From NCBI GenBank assembly GCA_032252755.1, contig JAVUPY010000007.1, forward strand, positions 23,468 through 87,467: a DNA stretch of 64,000 nucleotides, written 5' to 3'. The first letter of the stretch is position 1. Each line of letters starts with the position of its first letter. This DNA is from Terriglobia bacterium. Its GTDB lineage: Bacteria > Acidobacteriota > Terriglobia > Terriglobales > Acidobacteriaceae. Below, one piece after another: positions 19,662-28,479 of this stretch. The notes beneath the pieces are model-generated. The model was not told the origin of the DNA, ran no database searches, and saw only the letters and a list, made by a program, of their open reading frames with translations. The position numbers and the translations under genes were made by a program.

Positions 19662-21713
19662 ATGGCACTGCTCGACTCCAAAACCGGAAAAACTATTCGT
19701 GACTACTCGACCGAGGAACTCGTCGAGCAGGCGAAAATCATGCGCGGCTACGACCTTGCAACGCTTTGCTGCGCCGGATCGGGCCACTCCGGCGGCACGC
19801 TCTCGATGATGGATATCGTCGCGGCGCTTTATCTCAAGGTCGCGAACCACGACCCAAAGAATCCAACCTGGGAAGACCGCGACCGCATCATCTGGTCGGG
19901 CGGACACAAGGCTCCGGCGCTGTACATTGGTCTGGCATTCGCGGGCTTCTGCGAAAAGAAAGATACCGCACTGCTGCGGCGACTCTCATCTCCATTCCAG
20001 GGACACCCGCATTGGCTCAAACTGCCGGGTGTCGAGGTATCGTCCGGGTCGCTCGGGCAAGGGCTGTCGATCGCAGTAGGTAACGCTATCGCGGCGAAGC
20101 TCGATAAGAAGGACTACCACGTCTTCTGCATCATGGGCGACGGTGAGCAGCAGGAAGGCAACGTTTGGGAAGCCGCCATGGAAGCGGCCCATTACAAACT
20201 CGATAACCTCGTAGCCATCATCGACAACAACCACCTGCAGATCGACGGCAACGTGGCCGACGTAATGAACATCGAGCCGATCGATACGAAATACGAAGCT
20301 TTCGGCTGGGAACTCATTCGCATCAATGGCCACGACATCAAGCAGGTCCTCTTTGGTCTCGGAGAGGCCAAGCGTCGTAAGAACGGCAAGCCGATCTGCC
20401 TGCTCTGCGATACCGTCAAAGGCAAGGGCGTCAGCTTCATGGAGAACGTCGCCGGGTGGCACGGCAAGGCTCCTAATAAAGAAGAGATGGCGAAGGGCTT
20501 GGCGGAACTCGGTGTCGCCGACAAGGTCCCGGTAGACGAATTATTCGCGCACGCGGCGGCATTCCAGAAAGAAGTCGACAAGAAGCTCGACACCAAGATG
20601 CCAAAGTTTAAGAAGAACTACTGGTGGAACGCGCAGCCCGAGACGATGCAGGTAAAGATGAAGCCGACGCGCATGGGCTTCGGCGAGTCGCTCTCGGAGA
20701 ACGGCAGCGATCCGCGCGTGGTCTGCCTCGGCCTCGACATCTCCGGTTCGATTACCATCAGCGAGTTCTACGCGAAACATCCGGAGCGGAAGAACCGCTG
20801 GCTGTCGATGGGCATCGCGGAGCAGAGCGCAACGGCGGCTTCGGTAGGACTGGCGAAGGAAGGGAAGCTGCCCGTATTCGGCACCTACGGGACGTTTGCC
20901 GCGGCACGCAACCTGGACCAGATCCGCGTCTCGATCTGCTATGGCAACTTCAACGTGATGATTGCGGGGGCGCACGGCGGCGTCAGCGTTGGCCCCGACG
21001 GCGCAACGCACCAGGCGCTCGAAGACCTGTTCGCCATGTGCGGTCTACCGAACATGAATGTCGTCGTTCCCTGCGACTCTGTGGAGACGAAGAAGGCCAC
21101 GACGAACCTTCTCTTCGACATCAAGGGACCGAAGTACATCCGCTTCGCGCGGGAAGCGACTCCGATCGTGACGGACGAAAACACGCCATTCGTTTTCGGC
21201 AAAGCCAACGTAACCCGTTTCCGCAGCGAGAACGCCGAATTTGCCAAAGCCTTCGAGACGAAGCTCGCGAGCGAGTATCGCAACGAACACGAAGACCTGA
21301 CGATCGTCGCCTGTGGGCCTATGGTTCCGGAGGCGATGCGCGCAGCGTGGATACTGAAGAAGGATTTTGGTTATGAGACGCGCATAGTGAACATCCACAC
21401 TATGAAGCCGATCGACTCGGCGGCAATCGTTCGCGCAGCGAAAGAAACGGGCGTGGTCGTCACCGCCGAGGAACACCAGATCGGAGCACTGGGCTGGCGC
21501 GTCGCGAGCGTAATCACCGAGAGCCCCGAAGTCTACGGGACGCCCGTGATCACGGGCTACATTGGCGTGAAGGATCGCTTCGGTGACTCCGGCGCGCCGT
21601 GGGAACTCGTGAAAGAATTCGAAGTCTCCGCCGAACACATCGCGCAAAAGGCCGTAGAACTCATGAAGGCGAAAAAGATGGCCACGGAAAAGGAACTGGT
21701 GGCTGCGAAGTAA
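19662..21713 (+). CDS. tkt: Transketolase
   Basis: A 683-aa single-chain transketolase, joining the two parts that are separate subunits in many archaea. The N-terminal domain has GSGHSGGTLS and the thiamine-diphosphate motif GDGEQQEGNVWEA ending in IIDNN; the central domain has the catalytic Glu in MGIAEQSATAA; the C-terminal domain starts near EHEDLTIVACG. It exchanges two-carbon units in the non-oxidative pentose phosphate pathway. The ATG at 19662 has GAGGG at a suitable distance; an in-frame ATG 42 bases upstream lies within the hairpin leader and lacks a site. A good terminator follows. Confidence 0.93.
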   Translation: MALLDSKTGKTIRDYSTEELVEQAKIMRGYDLATLCCAGSGHSGGTLSMMDIVAALYLKVANHDPKNPTWEDRDRIIWSGGHKAPALYIGLAFAGFCEKKDTALLRRLSSPFQGHPHWLKLPGVEVSSGSLGQGLSIAVGNAIAAKLDKKDYHVFCIMGDGEQQEGNVWEAAMEAAHYKLDNLVAIIDNNHLQIDGNVADVMNIEPIDTKYEAFGWELIRINGHDIKQVLFGLGEAKRRKNGKPICLLCDTVKGKGVSFMENVAGWHGKAPNKEEMAKGLAELGVADKVPVDELFAHAAAFQKEVDKKLDTKMPKFKKNYWWNAQPETMQVKMKPTRMGFGESLSENGSDPRVVCLGLDISGSITISEFYAKHPERKNRWLSMGIAEQSATAASVGLAKEGKLPVFGTYGTFAAARNLDQIRVSICYGNFNVMIAGAHGGVSVGPDGATHQALEDLFAMCGLPNMNVVVPCDSVETKKATTNLLFDIKGPKYIRFAREATPIVTDENTPFVFGKANVTRFRSENAEFAKAFETKLASEYRNEHEDLTIVACGPMVPEAMRAAWILKKDFGYETRIVNIHTMKPIDSAAIVRAAKETGVVVTAEEHQIGALGWRVASVITESPEVYGTPVITGYIGVKDRFGDSGAPWELVKEFEVSAEHIAQKAVELMKAKKMATEKELVAAK

Positions 21714-21762
21714 TCGGCCGACCGGAGGATCGGAATTTCCGAAGAGCAAATCCGCAGACTGC

Positions 21763-21796
21763 AGAAGGCTTGTCCCAATGACAGGCCTTCTTTTTG
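21763..21796 (+). terminator. Rho-independent terminator after the transketolase gene
   Basis: A 12-base stem (21763-21774 with 21780-21791, one G-T pair) with loop CCAAT is followed by TTTTT. The cupin gene's ATG lies only 14 bases beyond it, so the cupin may depend on read-through or its own promoter. Confidence 0.75.
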
Positions 21797-21808
21797 TATG
21801 CTGTTGAA

Positions 21809-22171
21809 ATGGAAAACCTACCGCGGAAGCCGGTTTCGCGCGACACGGCCGAGCACTACACGTGGGGAGACGGTTGCGACGGGTACTTTCTGCTGAAGCG
21901 GCCGGAAGTGCACGTCATCGAGGAGCGGATGCCGCCCGGGACCAGCGAACAGTCGCACTGGCACGACCGCGCGCGCCAGTTGTTCTATGTGCTCGAAGGC
22001 GAATTAACGATGCGATTCGATCATGGCGACGTTCGTATTTTTCGCGGGGCCTCGCTCGAAATCGAGCCCGGTACCATCCACCAGGCGAGAAACGAAACCG
22101 TCGACGACGTGCGTTTTCTCGTCATTTCCGTGCCGCCGAGCCACGGAGACAGAAAACACGCCGGTAGCTGA
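21809..22171 (+). CDS. Cupin-domain protein
   Basis: A 120-aa single-domain cupin. The first metal motif is visible as SHWHDRARQLFYVLEG (H-W-H with a later Glu-equivalent region), and the second as GTIHQARNET. Such small cupins often bind a metal and act as mannose-6-phosphate isomerase-like or regulatory proteins; the substrate is unknown. The ATG at 21809 is chosen; a TTG 15 bases earlier would start inside the preceding terminator. No nearby partner suggests its role. Confidence 0.8.
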   Translation: MENLPRKPVSRDTAEHYTWGDGCDGYFLLKRPEVHVIEERMPPGTSEQSHWHDRARQLFYVLEGELTMRFDHGDVRIFRGASLEIEPGTIHQARNETVDDVRFLVISVPPSHGDRKHAGS

Positions 22172-22315
22172 ACTGCCGAAGAAGGTGTGAATGGTGGGAT
22201 GCGCTGCGAAATTCAACAGCTTTTCAGCACTAAATCTCGCCGCTAGATGCGCCCAATTGCCATTCGCTGAAAAGCCGCTTCACCCAAAGTCGTGACTGCG
22301 TTCACAGCTTCGAAT

Positions 22316-22396
22316 CCCAATTTGGGAAACAATAAGTACCTGATTTGGAGAGATACGTGTGCCTGCTCCGTGCTCGGAGCCTTGGGAAATTCCCAA
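22316..22396. promoter_or_regulatory. Two related dyads (CCCAATTTGGG and TTGGGAAATTCCCAA) upstream of the radical SAM gene
   Basis: CCCAATTTGGG at 22316-22326 and the 15-base perfect palindrome TTGGGAAATTCCCAA at 22382-22396 share the arm TTGGGAA. They lie 25-105 bases before the TTG start chosen for the radical SAM gene, a position typical of operators. No known regulator is identified. Confidence 0.35.
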
Positions 22397-22420
22397 AATT
22401 CATTACTTGGAGCGTACATC

Positions 22421-24073
22421 TTGAGCACTGCGACTTTATCCCCCACGGCCAAGCGGTCGGATCTGAAAGTGATCCAGCCTGAAACGACTTACACGGGCGC
22501 GCCGATAAAGAAACTTCAAAAGGGGCTGCCGAAGAACATCGAGTCGCTGTGCCCCGAATGCGCCAAGGTGATCCCCGCGCGCGAGTTCGAAGAGAACGGG
22601 AAGGTCATGATCGAGAAAACCTGCCCCGAGCACGGCTACTTCAAAGACTGCGTCATGTCGGACGTCGACATCTACCTCAAGATTGAGGAATGGGAGTTTG
22701 GCGACAACCGTGGCCTGCAGAATCCTGCCATCAACAAGGGCGCCGAGTCAGTCTGCCCAGACGATTGCGGCATGTGCTCGCTGCACACCTCGCACACCGC
22801 GCTGGCGAACGTCGACCTGACGAACCGCTGCAACCTGACCTGCCCGGTGTGTTTCGCCAACGCGAACGCCGCAGGGTATCTCTACGAGCCCGATATGGAC
22901 CAGATTCGGGTGATGCTCCAGGCATTACGCGACGAGAAGCCGGTCGATGGGCGCGTCGTTCAGTTCTCGGGCGGTGAGCCGACCATCCATCCAAAATTTG
23001 TTGAGATTCTCGCGATGGCGAAGCAGATGGGCTTCACACATCTTCAGGCGGCGACCAACGGAATCCTCTTCGCCGCGAGCCAGGAATTCACCACGCGCTG
23101 CAAAGAAGCCGGCCTCTCCACCTTATATCTGCAATTCGATGGCGTGACCGACGACGTCTATCGCAGGACGCGTGGCGAGCCGCTTTTCGAAAAGAAGATG
23201 CAGTGCATCGCGCACTGCCGCAAAGCCGGAATCAAGATCGTCTTCGTGCCGACGATCGTGAAGGGGCTCAACGATCACGAACTCGGCGACATTCTCCAGG
23301 TCGCCATCAACAACGTCGACACTGTGAGCGGCATCAGTTTCCAGCCGGTGGCGTTCACTGGCCGCATCTCGCGTCGCGAGCTCGAAGAGAAGCGCTTCAC
23401 CCTGACCGACCTGGCGCACGCCCTGGCCGACCAGACCGGCATGTTCAATCACTACGACGACTGGTTCCCTCTCTCCAGCGTGACGCCTTTCAGCAAGCTG
23501 AAGGCGAAGCTGGAAGCCCGCGAGGTGCCGACCATCAGCTGCCATCCGCACTGCTCGCTCGGCACCTACATGTTCGTGGACGAGAAGTCGCGCAAGGCGG
23601 TCCCGGTCACCCAGTTCGTCGATATTCCGGCAATGCTGCAGGATATCGAGGAATTATCCAAGAAAGCGGGCAGTGGGCTCATGAAGTACTACCACGGTTC
23701 CAAGGCTTGGTTGGCGCTGCATCGGCATTTCAAGCCGGAGTTCGCGCCACCCGGATTGACCTTTCAGAAGTTCCTCGACACGCTCCAGGGCCTTACCGAC
23801 AAAAAGCTCGGCCGCGACGGCATGGACGGCACATTCACATACCGCACGCTGCTGGTCGCCGGCATGCACTTCATGGATCTCTACAACTACGACGTCGAGC
23901 GCGTGAAGCGATGTGTCATTCACTACGCCGCGCCCGACGGCAAGCTGTACCCGTTCTGCACCTACAACTCGGGTCCGACCTACCGCGAGAAGATCGAGAA
24001 GCAGTTCTCGGTTCCCTTCGAAGCGCAGTTGAAGCGGTTCGGCGGAAACGGAAATGGCTGCGGAGGCTGCTGA
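22421..24073 (+). CDS. Radical SAM protein of the MJ0619/Tes-like group (candidate membrane-spanning-lipid or related synthase)
   Basis: A 550-aa radical SAM protein. The [4Fe-4S]/SAM motif is CNLTCPVC (C-x3-C-x2-C, about residue 139) with FSGGEPTIHP following. It also has an N-terminal CPEC...CPEHG zinc-ribbon-like pair, a second C-x3-C-x2-C set (CPDDCGMC) before the SAM motif, and Cys-rich later parts (CHPHCSLG, and a C-terminal GNGCGGC). This layout resembles the archaeal MJ0619/tetraether synthase (Tes) group, whose members join lipid tails; acidobacteria are known to make membrane-spanning lipids, so that is the likeliest role, but it is an inference. The start is probably TTG at 22421 behind TTGGAGCG; a frame open from 22292 would run across the dyads. 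Confidence 0.7.
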   Translation: MSTATLSPTAKRSDLKVIQPETTYTGAPIKKLQKGLPKNIESLCPECAKVIPAREFEENGKVMIEKTCPEHGYFKDCVMSDVDIYLKIEEWEFGDNRGLQNPAINKGAESVCPDDCGMCSLHTSHTALANVDLTNRCNLTCPVCFANANAAGYLYEPDMDQIRVMLQALRDEKPVDGRVVQFSGGEPTIHPKFVEILAMAKQMGFTHLQAATNGILFAASQEFTTRCKEAGLSTLYLQFDGVTDDVYRRTRGEPLFEKKMQCIAHCRKAGIKIVFVPTIVKGLNDHELGDILQVAINNVDTVSGISFQPVAFTGRISRRELEEKRFTLTDLAHALADQTGMFNHYDDWFPLSSVTPFSKLKAKLEAREVPTISCHPHCSLGTYMFVDEKSRKAVPVTQFVDIPAMLQDIEELSKKAGSGLMKYYHGSKAWLALHRHFKPEFAPPGLTFQKFLDTLQGLTDKKLGRDGMDGTFTYRTLLVAGMHFMDLYNYDVERVKRCVIHYAAPDGKLYPFCTYNSGPTYREKIEKQFSVPFEAQLKRFGGNGNGCGGC

Positions 24074-24110
24074 AACGGCCAGGTAAGAAACTGAACAGTT
24101 AAGCGAAAAG

Positions 24111-24140
24111 CGCCCTCCGACCGGGGGGCGTTCTTATTGT
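24111..24140 (+). terminator. Terminator after the radical SAM gene
   Basis: CGCCCTCC at 24111-24118 pairs with GGGGGGCG at 24123-24130 (one G-T pair, 4-base loop), followed by TTCTTATTGT. It lies about 40 bases after the stop. Confidence 0.7.
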
Positions 24141-24155
24141 ATCTGCTAAGTTACA

Positions 24156-24626
24156 ATGCCCATCATGACCAAGAGTCCGCGCTACGTCGCAACCTTTGTA
24201 ATCCTGTGTTGCGTCATCACCTCTACCGCTTGTACCAAGTGGGGCGAGAAGAAGAACGCCAATTGGCACCAGGCGACATCGGGCGAACGGCTCGTCAATC
24301 TATTCTGGAACGATGTACAGCATAAGAAATGGCAGGAACTGGACAGGCATGTGGGGCCGGAGTTCCTGGGCACCAACCAGTTGCTCACCTTGGACAAACC
24401 GGCGCTGCTCGATCACCTGTCACATCTCAACGTCGATCACTTCCAGATCGGCGAGGTTCAGACCCGTCCGGCCGGCAATGACCTTCTCGTCAGCTACGTC
24501 ATCACGCTACGAATGAAATCGGCCAGCGGCCCGGGTCCCGAAATGCGGCTGCGAATGCTTTCCGTGTGGCAGGAACTGAAGCATGGCTGGGTCGTAGTCG
24601 CCATGTCATCCTCGCCGATACAGTAG
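24156..24626 (+). CDS. Probable lipoprotein with NTF2/SnoaL-like fold
   Basis: A 156-aa protein. The N-terminus is a lipoprotein signal: a hydrophobic run VATFVILCCVIT and the lipobox STAC at about residues 24-27. The mature part begins with GERLVNLFWNDVQHKKWQELD, which is the helix pattern of NTF2-like/DUF4440 domains, and ends with a beta-strand region GWVVVAMSSS. The ligand and partner are unknown. The ATG at 24156 is used; a second ATG at 24165 is equally possible. It lies about 30 bases after the radical SAM terminator and its product would sit at the membrane, but no functional link to that gene is shown. Confidence 0.65.
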   Translation: MPIMTKSPRYVATFVILCCVITSTACTKWGEKKNANWHQATSGERLVNLFWNDVQHKKWQELDRHVGPEFLGTNQLLTLDKPALLDHLSHLNVDHFQIGEVQTRPAGNDLLVSYVITLRMKSASGPGPEMRLRMLSVWQELKHGWVVVAMSSSPIQ

Positions 24627-24758
24627 AAACTCACCGATCATCTTATTTCCTAAAATGTAACAAAAAGTTACATGCTGGTTGGCGTCATCCTTTCCGAAAT
24701 CTTTCAAATGCTCCCCTAAGCCATTGTTAATACAGGTACCTATCCTTAGGTAATCTGG

Positions 24759-24774
24759 TGGAACTCTGCTTGCA
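24759..24774 (+). promoter_or_regulatory. Sigma-54 (RpoN) promoter upstream of the minor-pilin operon
   Basis: TGGAACTCTGCTTGCA aligns without gaps to the -24/-12 consensus TGGCACG-N4-TTGCA: GG and GC are in place at the fixed spacing and the -12 half TTGCA is perfect, with mismatches only in the middle of the -24 half. The predicted start of transcription is about 50 bases before the ATG of the first pilin-like gene. Use of sigma-54 for pilus genes is common in other bacteria. Confidence 0.6.
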
Positions 24775-24835
24775 CAGGTACAACTAGTCTGGGCCGAAGT
24801 CCGGTCTGAGATCGCTGTTGGAAGAGAGCTTCACG

Positions 24836-25387
24836 ATGCAGAAATTCGAAGTGGAAGGTCGGCGTGGATTCACCCTGCTGGAACTGGTCGTGGTAGTTGC
24901 GATCATGCTCGCCATTGCAGCTTATGCCATTCCGAACGTGCTCAGGGCGATGGCTGACTACAAGCTGAAGAACACGATGATGCAGGTAGCGGCAATCTGT
25001 CAGCAACAGCGAATGCAGGCCGTGCGAACCAACAGCACATTGCAGGTAAACAGTGCGGCACTCGCCAGTGCGCTTCCGAGGGGCGTCACCGCATTCGCCA
25101 CCGGCGCGCCTACGTTGGACCCAAGTACTTTTTCGGGTTCAAGTGCTTATGAACCCGAAGTCGCGACTGTACCTGTTCAGTTCAATTCCCGTGGCCTGCC
25201 CTGCGTGGGCACTGCCAGCGCCTGTTCGAACTGGGATACGTCCGGCAAGGGCCAGCAAGTTGGCTTCCTGATCTATTTCAAGATGGACAAAACCATGGGC
25301 GGAACCGGCTGGGGAGCTATCACGATTATGCCCGCTGGACGAATCAATACCTGGTTTTATGACGGCGCCAGTTACGAAAAGATGTGA
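24836..25387 (+). CDS. Type IV minor pilin / pseudopilin (GspH/FimT-like)
   Basis: A 183-aa prepilin. The class III leader is RRGFTLLELVVVVAIMLAI: cleavage by prepilin peptidase before the F, with Glu at +5, followed by the long N-terminal helix. The C-terminal globular domain carries the WGAITIMPAGRI strand typical of FimT/GspH. It is the first of four pilin-like genes in a row and probably a priming subunit of a type IV pilus. The ATG at 24836 follows GAGAG; an upstream in-frame ATG at 24818 is possible. A sigma-54 promoter lies upstream. Junctions with the following genes are short (7 bases). Confidence 0.85.
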   Translation: MQKFEVEGRRGFTLLELVVVVAIMLAIAAYAIPNVLRAMADYKLKNTMMQVAAICQQQRMQAVRTNSTLQVNSAALASALPRGVTAFATGAPTLDPSTFSGSSAYEPEVATVPVQFNSRGLPCVGTASACSNWDTSGKGQQVGFLIYFKMDKTMGGTGWGAITIMPAGRINTWFYDGASYEKM

Positions 25388-25394
25388 GGCTGCA

Positions 25395-25985
25395 ATGCGA
25401 ATGAACCTGCGGAGAAAAGCACACACGATGCGCAGTCAGCGGGGCATGACGCTGATCGAGTTGATGATTGCCCTGACGGTACTCACGGTTGGCCTCGCAG
25501 CGCTCCTGGGGTTGTTAATGACCGCGATCGCCAGCAATAACCGCAACCAACTCGACACAGGAGCGACTCTTGCGGCACAGGCGGTACTGGAATCCATCGC
25601 GGCACAACCTGGTGGAAACGATATAACCATGACCGACTGTGCGGGAAATGTGTACACCGTAAAGACTGCTCCGGATAACACCGTCACGGTTGCTCCGAAC
25701 AGCAGTACCACGGTGCCGCCCGGCAACGTGGACTTTACTCAGTCTCGCTCGGGCATAACGACTGGATATTCGATGTACTACGTGAGTTGCGGCACCGGCG
25801 GACAGCAATCTACGTACGATATTCGTTGGAACATCCAGACAATCGCGAGTGGGACCGGCTATTCGGAAAAGCTGATTACCGTGGGCGCCGCGCAAACAGC
25901 AGCTGCGAATGCCCAGGGGACGTCGGCACAGGCGCAATTTCTGATTCCAGTAACACTGCGGACCATCTCGGCGACGGGCAATTGA
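25395..25985 (+). CDS. Type IV minor pilin PilV-like
   Basis: A 196-aa prepilin. The leader RSQRGMTLIELMIALTVLTVG (residues about 15-35) has the Gly/Met cleavage point and the Glu at +5, then a hydrophobic helix and a beta-rich domain. The CAGNVYTVK and YYVSCGTGG cysteines may form a disulfide. It sits second in the operon, the position of pilV in many minor-pilin clusters. The ATG at 25395 has GAGG just upstream; the 12-codon extension upstream overlaps the first pilin gene. Confidence 0.8.
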   Translation: MRMNLRRKAHTMRSQRGMTLIELMIALTVLTVGLAALLGLLMTAIASNNRNQLDTGATLAAQAVLESIAAQPGGNDITMTDCAGNVYTVKTAPDNTVTVAPNSSTTVPPGNVDFTQSRSGITTGYSMYYVSCGTGGQQSTYDIRWNIQTIASGTGYSEKLITVGAAQTAAANAQGTSAQAQFLIPVTLRTISATGN

Positions 25986-25992
25986 GGTATTT

Positions 25993-26787
25993 ATGACGAA
26001 ACGAATCCGAAACATGAATGCCGGCTTTTCCCTCCTGGAAATGGTCTTTGTTGTTGCCATTCTGATGCTGGTGATGGCAGTAGTTTTCCGGCAAATCGTG
26101 CTCGTACAGAAACGTTCCCGCACAGAAGAAACCAAAGTGGATGTGACGCAGGAATCGCGGGAATTCGTGGACCAGCTCGTACGAGATGTGCACAGTATCG
26201 GCTACCCGACAACGAAGATGTACAGCTCAGTCCCGACTAATAGTTCAACAATTGCGGCAGGTATGGTGAAGGCCGCCTATGACGAGCTCTGGTTCGAAGG
26301 CGACGTCGACGGCGACGGCTATGTTGATGTTATCGACTACAAACTGCAGGCCGACGCGGATGGGAACTGCCCCTGCACGATTTCGCGAAGCCAAACCAGT
26401 AAGACTAACGTTACCTCGATGAATCAGAGTCACGAGAATTACTACACGGCTGTGAGCGGGGTGATCAATAGCGGTGGCGCCGATGGCGGAGCTTCGAATA
26501 CGCCGGCGTACACGATTTCTGGAACCACCGCTGCCGGCGGTTCCACCGTGTCGAATGACACGGTCTATTCGACATACAAGAATGCGAACCTGTTCACGTA
26601 TTACGACGCGCTGGGAAACGAGATTTCGCCGGCGGATTTGAGCACAACACAGGGACAGCAGAATCTTCCCCAAATACGTTCAATCCGGATCAACTTAAAC
26701 GTACTGGCGAGCCGGTCAGACTTACAGACCGGCAAAAAACCAGTGATGTCGTATTCGGCGGCTGTGCGCCTGCCGAACCAACAGTAG
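25993..26787 (+). CDS. Type IV minor pilin PilW-like
   Basis: A 264-aa prepilin. The leader NAGFSLLEMVFVVAILMLVMA has the prepilin-peptidase site before F and Glu at +5. The globular part carries a calcium-type acidic loop DGDVDGDGYVDVIDYKL at about residues 95-110, like a dockerin/EF-hand loop (D-x-D-x-D-G-x-x-D pattern). It follows the PilV-like gene by 7 bases and precedes the PilX-like gene by 10, so it is in the same operon. The acidic loop could set a calcium-dependent function, as in some minor pilins; that is inferred. Confidence 0.8.
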   Translation: MTKRIRNMNAGFSLLEMVFVVAILMLVMAVVFRQIVLVQKRSRTEETKVDVTQESREFVDQLVRDVHSIGYPTTKMYSSVPTNSSTIAAGMVKAAYDELWFEGDVDGDGYVDVIDYKLQADADGNCPCTISRSQTSKTNVTSMNQSHENYYTAVSGVINSGGADGGASNTPAYTISGTTAAGGSTVSNDTVYSTYKNANLFTYYDALGNEISPADLSTTQGQQNLPQIRSIRINLNVLASRSDLQTGKKPVMSYSAAVRLPNQQ

Positions 26788-26797
26788 AGGAGGCGGC

Positions 26798-28471
26798 ATG
26801 ACGAACTCGACAGGAACTCCCAAGAAGAAACGCAAAGAGAAAGGCATTGCGCTGCTGATTGTGATTTTCGCGCTGCTGCTGGTGACGGGCATTGCCCTGG
26901 CGATGATGTCGACCTCGGATACGGAATCGCAGATCAACCGGAACTATCGCGATTCGCAGAAGGCTTATTTCGCGGCACTGGCCGGTATCCAGGAAGCGCG
27001 TGTCCGCCTCCTGACTGACTCATCGGTGGCGCCGTCGGGAGCTCCTTCGGCGTCGAACAACATGAGCGCGATTTATATCTTGAACCCCAATGCCATTGAC
27101 GCCACAAGTGATATTCGGCCCTGGGATACCTCGAACAAGTTCTTTGACGACGAACTCTGCCACGAATTCTTGCCTGGACTTTATGTCATCGGCGACAACT
27201 CGGCTACTCCGAATCTCGGGTGCCAGCAGTCGCCGGGCACAACCGGTTGGTATACACCCCGAGACAGTAGCGATCCGAACCGAGGAACCTCGGCTGCACT
27301 GGATCTCAAATGGGTACGCATTACACCGAAGGAAAATCGGTCGGCTGGATTTACTTCCGACACTCTGAATTACCGGGTGGCAAGTTCCCTTTATGACAGT
27401 CTCAGCTCAGCGACGTGGGACCCGATCTGCTGGGATGGCAAGGAGCAGGTTCCTTTGAACACGGTGCCGGGGATGACCAGTTGTAAGGACGAAAGTCAGG
27501 GCAAGTATTGGGAACCGGTTTACCGAATCGTTTCGCTCGCTCAGACGAGTTCGGCAGGCTTTGGAACTGGCTCGCGACGAATGGTCATCGCCGAAGTGGC
27601 AAAGACTCCGCCACTGGTCACGAACGCTGCCGTCGATTCGCAGGACCACGTGACGCTCAACGGTCAACTGAATGTCAACGGGTTTGATAGCTGTACCTGC
27701 GACATGAATTACAGTAAGAACAACGGCTATGTCACCACGAACTGTACGACTACCACGGTTGGAGGCGTGCAGACGACGACATGTCCGAACCGGACACCGT
27801 ACACTTGCGACAACTCAAAATACGCAATCTATGCCTCGGGAACGATTGACAAGGCGACGAGTTCTGAAAATCTGGTTGCGGGTACGAACCCTGCTGTGGT
27901 TCAGAACCAGCCGTGGATCTATGACATCAATGACTATATCAACACCTACAAGCAGGGAGCGGTCTCTGTAACTGGTTCTCCTTACAACTACACCTGCACT
28001 GCTCCGACGTATGACAGTAATGGAAACCTGATCAGCAATGGCACGTGCGGTACAGAGTCAAGCCAGACCTTCGGTATCCCGCCAAATTTCCCATTGAGCT
28101 ATAACTCGGACGGAACTCTGAATACATCAGGACAGACGCCCTCCCCCTACAACCAAGTTACCTATGTTCCCGGCGATCTCCAATTGACGAGCAGTTCCCA
28201 GGGGAACGGAATCCTTATCGTGGACGGCGATCTCGACATCCACGGTGGCTTGAATTTCTACGGCCTCATCCTGGTGAAGGGCGTGGTTAAGTTTACGGGT
28301 GGTGGCTCCGATCACACCAACATTATCGGCGCAGTGCTCGCCGGGCAAGAATCATACGTCGACAACACCCTCGGCGGCAGTGCCGTGATCAACTTCAATT
28401 CTTGCGCCCTCAAACAGAACCAGATTCCGCAGCCGCCGCGACTGCTGAGTATTCGAGAGGCGACCTACTAG
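26798..28471 (+). CDS. Large PilX-like pilus assembly protein
   Basis: A 557-aa protein with an N-terminal hydrophobic segment KGIALLIVIFALLLVTGIAL (residues about 16-35) like PilX, followed by a PilX-type helix (AYFAALAGIQEARVRLL). The long remainder is beta-rich with a Cys cluster near residues 293-340 (CTCDMNY, then CTTTTVGGVQTTTCPN and YTCDN). A C-terminal beta region (about 420-540: GNGILIVDGDLDIHGGLNFYG and GAVLAGQESY) is like a single-stranded beta-helix/polymer-binding domain. Family members prime or cap type IV pili. The length is much greater than ordinary PilX (~200 aa), so it may be a tip adhesin. It has GGAGG upstream of the ATG. Confidence 0.75.
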   Translation: MTNSTGTPKKKRKEKGIALLIVIFALLLVTGIALAMMSTSDTESQINRNYRDSQKAYFAALAGIQEARVRLLTDSSVAPSGAPSASNNMSAIYILNPNAIDATSDIRPWDTSNKFFDDELCHEFLPGLYVIGDNSATPNLGCQQSPGTTGWYTPRDSSDPNRGTSAALDLKWVRITPKENRSAGFTSDTLNYRVASSLYDSLSSATWDPICWDGKEQVPLNTVPGMTSCKDESQGKYWEPVYRIVSLAQTSSAGFGTGSRRMVIAEVAKTPPLVTNAAVDSQDHVTLNGQLNVNGFDSCTCDMNYSKNNGYVTTNCTTTTVGGVQTTTCPNRTPYTCDNSKYAIYASGTIDKATSSENLVAGTNPAVVQNQPWIYDINDYINTYKQGAVSVTGSPYNYTCTAPTYDSNGNLISNGTCGTESSQTFGIPPNFPLSYNSDGTLNTSGQTPSPYNQVTYVPGDLQLTSSSQGNGILIVDGDLDIHGGLNFYGLILVKGVVKFTGGGSDHTNIIGAVLAGQESYVDNTLGGSAVINFNSCALKQNQIPQPPRLLSIREATY

Positions 28472-28479
28472 AGGTGATT

